Source of the DNA: CANHCC01 sp040381555
GTDB lineage: Bacteria; Bacteroidota; Bacteroidia; J057; RFSG01
Direction of reading: 5' to 3'
NCBI GenBank assembly: GCA_040381555.1
Contig: JBEIHC010000121.1
Span: 1-8,028, forward strand
Length of the DNA stretch: 8,028 nt
In this document: positions 1-5,726 of the stretch, one piece after another
How the letters are laid out: each line of letters starts with the position of its first letter
Position numbering within the stretch: position 1 is the stretch's first letter
Translations under genes and position numbers: made by a program
The notes under the pieces: model-generated
Databases searched by the model: none
The model's input: only the letters and a program-made list of their open reading frames with translations
What the model was told of the DNA's origin: nothing

Positions 1-1
1 C

Positions 2-454
2 CTTTCCGGAAATATAAACTATTTAGATATTAGTGCACAACAAGCCACCCAAAACATACAGAATTCGGGAATTAATTGGAATGCAAAAGCCATGTTAACC
101 TATCGCATTCGAAAAGATTTGGTACTTCAATTTAATGGCGATTATGAAGCACCCAAAATTGTACCCCAAGGTAAAACCATTGAAGTATATGCCGTTGATG
201 CATCTATCAACAAAGATTTCGGAAAAAAATTCTCTATCAATGCGTCGGTGAATGATGTTTTTAACACCCGCCGTTTTGGAGGTATTTATGAAACAGATAT
301 CTTTCGTCAGGAATTTTCCAGAAGACGGCAAACACGATTCTTTAGAATCAATTTAACCTGGAAATTTGGAGAAGCAGACTATTCCTTATTCAAACGCAAA
401 AGTGGGAATCAACGAAGAGAACCTGGACAGGGAGGAAATGACTTGGAATTATAA
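2..454 (+). CDS. Outer-membrane beta-barrel / TonB-dependent receptor-like protein, C-terminal part (5' end outside window)
   Basis: The reading frame is open from base 2 to the TAA at 452-454, giving about 150 visible codons. The first in-frame ATG (92) lies within beta-strand sequence and is not the start. The visible part is a run of amphipathic strands typical of the end of an outer-membrane barrel: 'INWNAKAMLTYRI', then 'LVLQFNGDYEAPKIVPQGKT', then 'SINASVNDVFNTRRFGG', and a last strand 'RFFRINLTWKFG'. The 'PQGKT' turn and the 'VNDVFNTRRF' strand are characteristic of the PF14905 outer-membrane barrel family of Bacteroidota, which often carries an N-terminal carboxypeptidase-regulatory-like domain. 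A polar tail follows the barrel ('SLFKRKSGNQRRE', then a Gly-rich stretch), also usual in this family. The likely role is TonB-dependent uptake or a related outer-membrane function; the substrate cannot be told. The gene converges on the acetyltransferase with only 16 bp between stop codons. A SusC-type receptor is less likely. Confidence 0.82.
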   Translation, partial: LSGNINYLDISAQQATQNIQNSGINWNAKAMLTYRIRKDLVLQFNGDYEAPKIVPQGKTIEVYAVDASINKDFGKKFSINASVNDVFNTRRFGGIYETDIFRQEFSRRRQTRFFRINLTWKFGEADYSLFKRKSGNQRREPGQGGNDLEL

Positions 455-470
455 TTTAGTGCTTGAAGAA

Positions 471-1001
471 TTATTCCAATTCTTTCTCAACGCACCAATC
501 AAATTCCAATTTTCCAGCAAAATCAAATGGATGCACCCCTGTTTTACAGAATCCCTCCTTCAAATAAAACTTTAGAGCCCGGGTATTATCTTCCGCAACG
601 CCGAGCCAAAGACGATTAACCTTTTGTTGTCGGGCTATTGATTCACAAAATCGCATCATTTGTTGAGCAATTCCTTTTCCATGAAAATCCGGGTGCACAT
701 AAAATCGCTGAATCTCCAACTGCCCTTCTGGGCGTATCTCCGTTTGAGCTGCACCAGAATTTAATTTAATATAGGCAATCCATTTACCCTGATATTCTAT
801 TAAATAAAAATACGACTCTGGATGTTGCAATTCAAAATTAAATTGCTCTATAGATAGATTATTGTTTAAATAATCCTGCATTTGCTCGGCACTTACCGTA
901 TGGGCAAAAGTACGCTCGAAAATCAAAACTGCTAATTCGCGCAATTCGAAAATCAGCTTAGAATCTTCAGCCTTAAGCAACCTAAAATGTAAATCTTCCA
1001 A
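471..1001 (-). CDS. GNAT-family N-acetyltransferase
   Basis: This 176-residue protein has the GNAT fold signature. An N-terminal 'FRLLKAEDSKLIFEL' matches strand 1/helix 1. 'WIAYIKLNSG' (74-83) is strand 4. Motif A lies at about 96-118, with the acetyl-CoA pyrophosphate loop 'HGKGIA' at 107-112 (His where Gln or Arg is commonest). Motif B is 'LWLGVAEDNTRALKFYLKEG' at 131-150, with Tyr146 in the position of the usual general acid. The tail 'FCKTGVHPFDFAGKLEFDW' is a normal GNAT ending. The protein should transfer an acetyl group from acetyl-CoA to an amine; it recalls PaiA-like or ribosomal-type acetyltransferases, but the substrate is unknown. No in-frame ATG exists between the start and an upstream stop (1032-1034), and the first Met is residue 41, inside the domain, so TTG at 999-1001 is the best start. 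An exact TAnnTTTG element sits about 32 bp upstream. No Shine-Dalgarno is seen. Confidence 0.88.
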   Translation of the reverse strand: MEDLHFRLLKAEDSKLIFELRELAVLIFERTFAHTVSAEQMQDYLNNNLSIEQFNFELQHPESYFYLIEYQGKWIAYIKLNSGAAQTEIRPEGQLEIQRFYVHPDFHGKGIAQQMMRFCESIARQQKVNRLWLGVAEDNTRALKFYLKEGFCKTGVHPFDFAGKLEFDWCVEKELE

Positions 1002-1032
1002 AGAAAAATAAATTCTCGCAATTATGAATGAT

Positions 1033-1040
1033 CAAAAATA
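1033..1040 (-). promoter_or_regulatory. Putative -7 promoter element for the GNAT gene
   Basis: On the minus strand this reads TATTTTTG, an exact match to the Bacteroidota -7 consensus TAnnTTTG. Transcription would begin near 1026, leaving a leader of about 25 nt before the TTG start at 1001. No TTG-like -33 element is found at the usual 17-23 nt spacing, so the call rests on the -7 box and its position. Confidence 0.45.
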
Positions 1041-1071
1041 CCTGAAATAATCGATTGGAGGAAATTTCCCG

Positions 1072-1185
1072 GTAGAGACGCGCAATTGCGCGTCTCTGCA
1101 ATGGCGCGTCTCTGCAATGGCGCGTCCCCTTGCATGATAACAATCATTCCTGTCAACATACAGACGCGCAATGGCGCGTCTCTAC
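1072..1185. repeat. Palindromic GACGCGC repeat cluster with terminal inverted repeats (REP/MITE-like)
   Basis: The block begins with a perfect 24-nt palindrome (1074-1097: AGAGACGCGCAA followed by its exact reverse complement). It overlaps three tandem 16-nt units: GCAATTGCGCGTCTCT at 1082-1097, GCAATGGCGCGTCTCT at 1098-1113, and GCAATGGCGCGTCCCC at 1114-1129. A spacer of about 31 bp follows, then another hairpin, GACGCGC-AATG-GCGCGTC (1163-1180), extended by TCTAC. The outer ends are inverted repeats: the first 24 nt (GTAGAGACGCGC...) match the reverse complement of the last 24 with one mismatch. The block is much more GC-rich than its surroundings, has no coding potential, and sits between divergent genes without reaching either promoter. 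It resembles short dispersed palindromes known from several bacterial phyla; copies elsewhere in this genome cannot be seen here. Confidence 0.85.
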
Positions 1186-1237
1186 AAATTCACATTTTGT
1201 TTTTCCCCACAATTATCGTGGAAATTTATCTCTTCCC

Positions 1238-1263
1238 TTGCTGGTATAGAATCTCTATTTTTG
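1238..1263 (+). promoter_or_regulatory. Putative promoter of tex
   Basis: TATTTTTG at 1256-1263 exactly matches the Bacteroidota -7 consensus TAnnTTTG and is identical to the element proposed for the divergent GNAT gene. The best upstream TTG (1238-1240) is 15 nt away, slightly shorter than the usual spacing, so the -33 box is weak. Transcription would start near 1270, about 11 nt before the ATG at 1281. This position rules out the longer reading frame that opens at 1086. Confidence 0.5.
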
Positions 1264-1280
1264 CATCCCATTCCCCAAAC

Positions 1281-3398
1281 ATGAATATTGCCGAAAAGAT
1301 TGCCCGTGAGTTGCAACTCAGTCAACAACAAGTCACTCAAACCCTTGCCTTATTGGAGGAAGGATGTACCATCCCCTTTATTGCCCGATACCGAAAAGAA
1401 AAAACGGCAGGATTAGATGAGGTGCAAATCAGTGATATTAAGGACCGTAACAAACAACTGGAAGAATTAGAGAAAAGAAGAGAGTCTATTCTCAATAGCA
1501 TACGCGAGCAGGGAAAACTAAGTGAGGCCTTAGAAAACGAAATCCATGCTGCGGAGACGATGGCTAGATTGGAGGATCTGTATCTTCCCTACAAGCCACG
1601 CCGCAGAACCCGTGCACAGATTGCAAGAGAGAAAGGCTTAGAGCCCCTGTCCGAATGGCTGCTCAAACAAAAACCCGGAGACCCGGACTTGGAAGCAGAG
1701 AAATTTATCAGTGAAGAGAAACAGGTTGAATCTATTGAGCAAGCGCTTGCCGGAGCAAGAGATATTATTGCTGAAATGGTCAATGAGCATCCCATTGCAC
1801 GGGCAAGAGTTCGGAATTTATTCTTAAAAGAAGGAATTCTAAAAACGGGTGTATTTACGGGTAAAGAAGAAGCAGGCGAAAAATACAAGGATTATTTCGA
1901 CTGGAAAGAGCCTATTCACAAAATGCCTTCTCATAGAATATTGGCATTATTTCGCGCGGCCGCTGAAGAAATAATTTACATTGATATTAGTCCGGAAGAA
2001 GCGGATAGTATTGAAATATTAAATACATTATTTGTAAAAGGAAATACACCAGCCGCCGAGCAGGTGACTATCGCGGTAAAAGACTCCTACAAACGGATGA
2101 TGAAGATTTCCTTAGAAACTGAAATTCGTCAAACACTTAAAGAGCGCGCAGATATTGAAGCCATCAGGGTTTTTTCGGAGAATATCCGAGAATTACTCAT
2201 GGCCTCTCCCATGGGACAAAAAAGATTAATTGCCATTGACCCAGGACTCAGAACAGGCTGCAAAATAGTGGCTTTAGATGCCCAGGGAAATTTATTAACT
2301 GATTCGGTAATTTATCCCCATACCGGACAAACTCAGGCATCGGAAGCGGTGTTAAGAAAATGGCTCGATCAATATCAGATTGAAGCCATAGCAATCGGTA
2401 ATGGCACAGCCGGTCGGGAAACAGAGGCATTTGTCAGAGGCATGGGTATATCCAATGAAATCCCCGTAGTCATCGTCAATGAGAGTGGGGCATCTGTGTA
2501 TTCTGCATCCGAAATTGCACGAGAGGAATTCCCGGATAAAGATCTTACTGTTAGAGGAGCAGTATCTATCGGAAGAAGACTCATGGACCCGTTAGCGGAA
2601 TTAGTTAAGATTGACCCAAAATCTATTGGAGTGGGACAATATCAGCATGATGTCAATCAAAATGCCTTAAAGGAGAAATTGGAGGAAACAGTTTCTTCCT
2701 GCGTCAATCATGTAGGAGTAGAATTGAATACTGCCAGTGCAGAATTACTCTCCTTTGTTTCAGGATTAGGACCTTCGCTGGCTAGAAACATTGTAGATTA
2801 TCGGAAAATTAATGGGCCATTCAAAAGCCGCAAAGAGCTTAAATCCGTTTCTCGGCTAGGAGATAAAGCATTTGAGCAAGCTGCAGGATTCCTTCGTATT
2901 CGCAATGCCGAAAATCCTTTGGACACAAGTGCCGTCCACCCAGAATCCTATCCTGTGGTGGAGAAAATGGCAAAAGATCTGAAATGCTCCCTTCCAGACC
3001 TCATGCGGGATGCATCTTTAAGACAAAAAATCCGTCCGGAAAATTATGTCAATGAAACGATTGGCTTACTAACCTTAAAAGACATACTTCAAGAATTAGC
3101 CAAACCAGGATTAGATCCGCGTCAAGAATTTGAAGTATTTAGTTTTACCGAAGGCATACATAAGCCTGAAGACCTTCATGTTGGCATGCGTATGAATGGC
3201 ATTGTGACCAATGTAACAAATTTTGGAGCCTTTGTAGATATTGGAGTCCATCAGGATGGACTGGTTCACATTTCCCATTTAGCCAATCGCTATGTCAAGA
3301 ACCCAGCCGATGTCGTAAAGCCCGGTCAAAAAGTACAAGTCAGCGTACTAGAAGTGGACCTTCGCCGCAAGCGAATTGCCTTAAGTATGAAAGAATAA
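1281..3398 (+). CDS. tex: Tex-family S1-domain nucleic-acid-binding transcription accessory protein
   Basis: The 705-residue product matches the Tex/YhgF family along its whole length (about 720-785 aa in characterised members). In order: an N-terminal helical Tex domain with 'GCTIPFIARYRKEKTAGLDE' (28-47) and 'LEDLYLPYKPRRRTRA' (97-112); a YqgF/RNase H-like domain from about 316 ('LIAIDPGLRTG') through 'IGNGTAGRETE' (372-382); the family motif 'SIGVGQYQHDV' (448-458); helix-hairpin-helix repeats at about 479-540; and a C-terminal S1 domain at about 634-703 ('GIVTNVTNFGAFVDIG', 'DGLVHISHLA'). Family members bind RNA and DNA and are associated with transcription and RNA metabolism in the cytoplasm. 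The frame stays open upstream to 1086, but that extension translates the palindromic repeat and the promoter. Family alignment begins at 'MNIAEKIAREL', so ATG 1281 is the start. It is probably monocistronic, with hairpins directly after the stop. Confidence 0.96.
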   Translation: MNIAEKIARELQLSQQQVTQTLALLEEGCTIPFIARYRKEKTAGLDEVQISDIKDRNKQLEELEKRRESILNSIREQGKLSEALENEIHAAETMARLEDLYLPYKPRRRTRAQIAREKGLEPLSEWLLKQKPGDPDLEAEKFISEEKQVESIEQALAGARDIIAEMVNEHPIARARVRNLFLKEGILKTGVFTGKEEAGEKYKDYFDWKEPIHKMPSHRILALFRAAAEEIIYIDISPEEADSIEILNTLFVKGNTPAAEQVTIAVKDSYKRMMKISLETEIRQTLKERADIEAIRVFSENIRELLMASPMGQKRLIAIDPGLRTGCKIVALDAQGNLLTDSVIYPHTGQTQASEAVLRKWLDQYQIEAIAIGNGTAGRETEAFVRGMGISNEIPVVIVNESGASVYSASEIAREEFPDKDLTVRGAVSIGRRLMDPLAELVKIDPKSIGVGQYQHDVNQNALKEKLEETVSSCVNHVGVELNTASAELLSFVSGLGPSLARNIVDYRKINGPFKSRKELKSVSRLGDKAFEQAAGFLRIRNAENPLDTSAVHPESYPVVEKMAKDLKCSLPDLMRDASLRQKIRPENYVNETIGLLTLKDILQELAKPGLDPRQEFEVFSFTEGIHKPEDLHVGMRMNGIVTNVTNFGAFVDIGVHQDGLVHISHLANRYVKNPADVVKPGQKVQVSVLEVDLRRKRIALSMKE

Positions 3399-3452
3399 TT
3401 ATCGGGTGCTGCACCCAATTTTGGGTGCAGATACGGCAAAAACCATCCCGAT
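3399..3452 (+). repeat. Structured intergenic element just after tex, containing the first copy of a 20-nt direct repeat
   Basis: The element starts at the base after the tex stop codon. It holds TTATCGGGTGCTGCACCCAA (3399-3418), found again exactly at 3553-3572. CTGCACCCAA-TT-TTGGGTGCAG (3409-3430) is a perfect 10-bp inverted repeat. An outer pair, ATCGGG (3401-3406) and CCCGAT (3447-3452), would close a larger stem around it. No T-run follows the inner hairpin, so it is not a classical terminator. It may protect the tex mRNA 3' end or be a mobile palindromic repeat. Confidence 0.65.
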
Positions 3453-3457
3453 TTATT

Positions 3458-3481
3458 GAGTTAGATGCTATTATCTAACTC
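3458..3481 (+). terminator. Hairpin, possible tex terminator
   Basis: GAGTTAGAT (3458-3466) and ATCTAACTC (3473-3481) form a perfect 9-bp stem with a 6-nt loop, followed by TTTAT. The stem is AT-rich and the T-tract is short, so it would be a weak intrinsic terminator. An operator upstream of the esterase promoter is an alternative. Confidence 0.4.
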
Positions 3482-3506
3482 TTTATCAATATTTTAATAT
3501 TTTTCG

Positions 3507-3538
3507 TTGAAATTGAACTGATTAATCATGCATATTTG
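3507..3538 (+). promoter_or_regulatory. Putative promoter of the secreted esterase gene
   Basis: TTG at 3507-3509 and CATATTTG at 3531-3538 are separated by 21 nt. The second box matches TAnnTTTG at all defined positions except the first (C for T). Transcription would start near 3545, giving a leader of about 33 nt before ATG 3578 and excluding the earlier in-frame ATG at 3536, which lies inside the -7 box. Confidence 0.45.
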
Positions 3539-3552
3539 TATGGTTATTATTT

Positions 3553-3572
3553 TTATCGGGTGCTGCACCCAA
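3553..3572 (+). repeat. Second copy of the 20-nt direct repeat, in the esterase leader
   Basis: TTATCGGGTGCTGCACCCAA is identical to 3399-3418, 154 bp upstream. Its core GGGTGCTGCACCC can fold as a 5-bp stem with a CTG loop. It ends 5 nt before the ATG of the esterase, so in the mRNA it would occupy the ribosome-docking region. The rest of the first element (second hairpin arm, outer CCCGAT) is absent here. Confidence 0.7.
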
Positions 3573-3577
3573 ATCAT

Positions 3578-4720
3578 ATGAAAACATCTCGCGCGCTTTC
3601 ACTTGCTTTTGGCATTTTAATGCTGAGCTTATCTCAAAACCTATCCGCTCAGTGGAGTAATCTGAGTTTGACCCATGGGGCTACTACCCGTAATTACCGA
3701 CTATACACGCCCGCAATATATAATCCTTCTGTGCCTGCGGCTGTTGTCATCACTCTGCATGGACTGGGAGATAATATGAATAATTTCAGTCTGATTGGAA
3801 TGGACGCGATTGCAGATACCGCCAATTTCTTCATCATCGTTCCACAAGCCCTGGCCGATCCGCTTGCCGGAACAGCTTGGAATTCCGGAGCGGGTATAAG
3901 TGGGTATTACCCCAGCTCTACCGTAAATGATATTGGATTTATAAATGCCCTACTGGATACTGTTTCCACCCATTTTTCGATTAATCCAGCCAAAATTTAT
4001 GCTTGCGGTTTTTCGATGGGAGGCTTTATGACTCAACGCCTAGCCTGTGAAAGTCATCATCGATTTGCAGCATTTGCCTCAGTTGCCGGCACAAGAGGCT
4101 CGGGCATAAGTGCCTGCAATCCGGGGAGAGCCATTCCTGTCGCGCATTTCCATGGCACGGCGGATAGTACTGTTTTCTATTCCGGTAATACCTTCGGAAA
4201 TGATGCAGAAGCCCTTGTCAATTTCTGGGTAACCAATAACCAATGCAATTCAACCCCTATTCAAACAACCTTACCAGATCTGGCCACAGATGGAATGACT
4301 ATAGACCATTACTTGTATGATAATGGACTAGAATCCAGCACAGTTGAGTTTTTCAAAATTAATAATGCAGCCCATACCTGGCTATTTAGTCCCATTAATG
4401 ACATCTCCTACTCTTTAGAAATTTGGAAATTCTTTCTGAAGCATAGCCATCAGAATGTAGCTATTTCCAATACAGATTTATTACAATCCGATGCTTTACT
4501 GATTTATCCTAATCCTTGCAGTCATGCTTTTAGAATTGCTAATCAACAAGGGGCAAGTATTCGTATTTATTCGCTCAGTGGGGTTCTTTGTTTTGAAGAT
4601 CGCATTATGTCCCCTACCTACGAAATCAATCCAGAATCGATTGGGTTAACCAAAGGATTATACATGCTGCATGTTGAGTCGGACGGAGTTCGCAGTGTTG
4701 CGAAAATAGTCTATAATTAA
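3578..4720 (+). CDS. Secreted alpha/beta-hydrolase (LpqC / PHB-depolymerase-like esterase) with T9SS sorting domain
   Basis: The 380-residue precursor begins with a Sec signal peptide (Lys3 and Arg5, hydrophobic core at about 6-19, likely cleavage in 'NLSA-QW' near 24). The catalytic domain (about 27-290) is an alpha/beta-hydrolase of the polyhydroxybutyrate depolymerase/feruloyl-esterase type (COG3509). 'LHGLGDN' (60-66) forms the oxyanion side. 'GFSMGG' (144-149) holds nucleophile Ser146. 'HGTADSTV' (192-199) supplies Asp196. 'NNAAHTWL' supplies His266. Residues about 306-380 form a type A Por sorting domain ('LLIYPNPCSHAF', 'IRIYSLSG', 'GLYMLHVES', ending 'AKIVYN'), so the protein should cross the outer membrane by the type IX system and lose this tail. 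It probably cleaves ester bonds in polymers or plant-derived compounds; the exact substrate is unknown. ATG 3578 was chosen because it opens the signal peptide; the earlier ATG at 3536 lies within the promoter. Confidence 0.9.
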   Translation: MKTSRALSLAFGILMLSLSQNLSAQWSNLSLTHGATTRNYRLYTPAIYNPSVPAAVVITLHGLGDNMNNFSLIGMDAIADTANFFIIVPQALADPLAGTAWNSGAGISGYYPSSTVNDIGFINALLDTVSTHFSINPAKIYACGFSMGGFMTQRLACESHHRFAAFASVAGTRGSGISACNPGRAIPVAHFHGTADSTVFYSGNTFGNDAEALVNFWVTNNQCNSTPIQTTLPDLATDGMTIDHYLYDNGLESSTVEFFKINNAAHTWLFSPINDISYSLEIWKFFLKHSHQNVAISNTDLLQSDALLIYPNPCSHAFRIANQQGASIRIYSLSGVLCFEDRIMSPTYEINPESIGLTKGLYMLHVESDGVRSVAKIVYN

Positions 4721-4751
4721 GGCTGAAAGCCACATTCACTGTATTTTTATA

Positions 4752-4804
4752 TTACCCAATTGGGGTTTAAGGTAAACCTCCGTTTAGGGTAAACTAATAT
4801 TTTT
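4752..4804. terminator. Inverted-repeat cluster between convergent genes, likely bidirectional terminator
   Basis: Two similar small hairpins lie in tandem: GGTTTA-AGG-TAAACC (4764-4778) and GTTTA-GGG-TAAAC (4782-4794). The second is followed on the plus strand by TAATATTTTT, ending in T5 at 4800-4804. CCCAATTGGG (4755-4764) is a 10-nt palindrome, and TTACCC (4752-4757) can also pair with GGGTAA (4787-4792). On the minus strand the cluster is followed by TAATATAAAAATAC, which is not a good T-tract, so the plus-strand termination call (esterase gene) is the stronger one. Confidence 0.5.
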
Positions 4805-4823
4805 CAGATGTTTTACCTTCCCC

Positions 4824-5693
4824 TTAATACCCGCTCCCAGAAGGTCCAATAATCTCAATTGGATGCCAAGTCGTTTTTACTTCCTGAGTATCCTGAATGA
4901 AATAGGGATTTTGTGCATCTGCCTGATAGGTATGATGAATGACTCTTTTTAGATTTTGAATGCTCTGCTCTTTAATGGCTTTTAACTCTTCTTTATTGCC
5001 ATAAAAAATAATGGCATTAATGTCCATGTGTGAGGCTAATTGGGCACTGAGTTCTTTTTTAAATCCAGTTAAGATATTCACTACCCCACCCGGCATATCC
5101 GAATCATTAATTATCTCAGCCATCGCCACAGCTGTTAAAGGATATTTTTCTTCCGCCAATACAACTACTGTATTTCCTCCGGTAATGGCAGGGACAAAGG
5201 AATTAATAAATCCAAGCAATGGAGATTCTACCGGGGCAATTACACTCACCACCCCTGTAGGCTCAGGAATAGAAAAGTTAAAATGCGGACTGCTTACCGG
5301 ATTCACACTACTGAAAATTTGCATGTATTTATCTGCCCATCCGGCATAATAAATAACTCGATCTATAGCCTGATGGGTTTCATTTTCGGCCGCTTTAGCC
5401 GTAAGCCCGGAACGCATACATTCCTCTATCAATAAGGCTTTGCGGCTTTCCATCATTTCAGCCATTCGATATAAAATCTGACTCCGATTGAAAGCAGCTC
5501 TTTCAGACCAACCCTCAAAAGCCTTTCGAGCAGCAGAAACAGCATCCCGCACATCCTTACGAGAACATTGACAAATATTCGCAATCAATTTACCCGACTT
5601 ATCGGATAAGGGATAATATCTGCCACTTTCTGTTCTGGGGAATTTCCCGCCGATATATATTTTATAGGTTTTCAAAACTTCAATTCTTTCCAT
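4824..5693 (-). CDS. Non-catalytic aldehyde-dehydrogenase-like protein, equivalent to the C-terminal domain of ALDH16
   Basis: At 289 residues it is far shorter than a normal ALDH (about 480-500). It aligns with the ALDH N-terminal and coenzyme-domain region: 'IYIGGKFPRTESGRYYPLSD' (12-31), 'DVRDAVSAARKAFEGW' (47-62), 'IPEPTGVVSVIAPVESPLL' (142-160) and 'TGGNTVVVLAEEKYPLTAVA' (171-190). Key positions are lost. The 'PWNF' motif is 'PVES' (154-157, Asn replaced by Glu156), the coenzyme Lys is Leu179, 'FTGS' is 'FYGN', and the whole catalytic domain (ELGG, active Cys, EEIFGP) is missing. After 'NLKRVIHHTYQADAQNP' the chain ends 'EVKTTWHPI' plus a short Gly-rich tail. The truncated plan, the 'LSDKSGKL' segment and the terminal strand match what I recall of the ALDH16 second domain, so I do not regard it as a decayed pseudogene. 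It is the last gene of the deoC operon, 33 bp after the catalytic ALDH, and probably acts as its structural partner. Confidence 0.8.
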   Translation of the reverse strand: MERIEVLKTYKIYIGGKFPRTESGRYYPLSDKSGKLIANICQCSRKDVRDAVSAARKAFEGWSERAAFNRSQILYRMAEMMESRKALLIEECMRSGLTAKAAENETHQAIDRVIYYAGWADKYMQIFSSVNPVSSPHFNFSIPEPTGVVSVIAPVESPLLGFINSFVPAITGGNTVVVLAEEKYPLTAVAMAEIINDSDMPGGVVNILTGFKKELSAQLASHMDINAIIFYGNKEELKAIKEQSIQNLKRVIHHTYQADAQNPYFIQDTQEVKTTWHPIEIIGPSGSGY

Positions 5694-5704
5694 ACTGCAA
5701 TTAA

Positions 5705-5721
5705 AAACAATGCGATTGTTT
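5705..5721 (-). other. Small hairpin between the two ALDH genes
   Basis: AAACAAT-GCG-ATTGTTT is a perfect 7-bp stem with a 3-nt loop, lying in the 33-bp gap just upstream of the 289-aa gene's ATG on the minus strand. The stem is AT-rich. It could tune the expression ratio of the two proteins by mRNA processing or by masking the start region, or be chance. Confidence 0.3.
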
Positions 5722-5726
5722 AAACA

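Noticed and set aside
440..478. Inverted repeat around the GNAT/receptor convergent stops (GGAAT ... ATTCC) as a terminator.
   Set aside because: Only 5 bp pair cleanly, the arms lie partly in both coding regions, and there is no T-tract.
1082..1129. Three tandem 16-nt units as a possible CRISPR array.
   Set aside because: The units abut with no spacers, are shorter than CRISPR repeats, and no cas genes are nearby.
1086..1280. A 65-codon N-terminal extension of the tex reading frame starting at 1086.
   Set aside because: It translates the palindromic repeats and the proposed promoter, has no resemblance to Tex, and Tex homology begins exactly at ATG 1281.
3536..3577. An ATG at 3536 as the start of the esterase gene.
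   Set aside because: It lies within the predicted -7 box and would place a charged, aromatic stretch before a clear signal peptide that starts at ATG 3578.
4824..5693. The 289-aa ALDH-like gene as a truncated pseudogene.
   Set aside because: It has an intact frame, a proper start after a short gap, a defined C-terminal end, and the domain plan of the ALDH16 second module; ordinary truncation would not remove the catalytic domain and keep the final strand.
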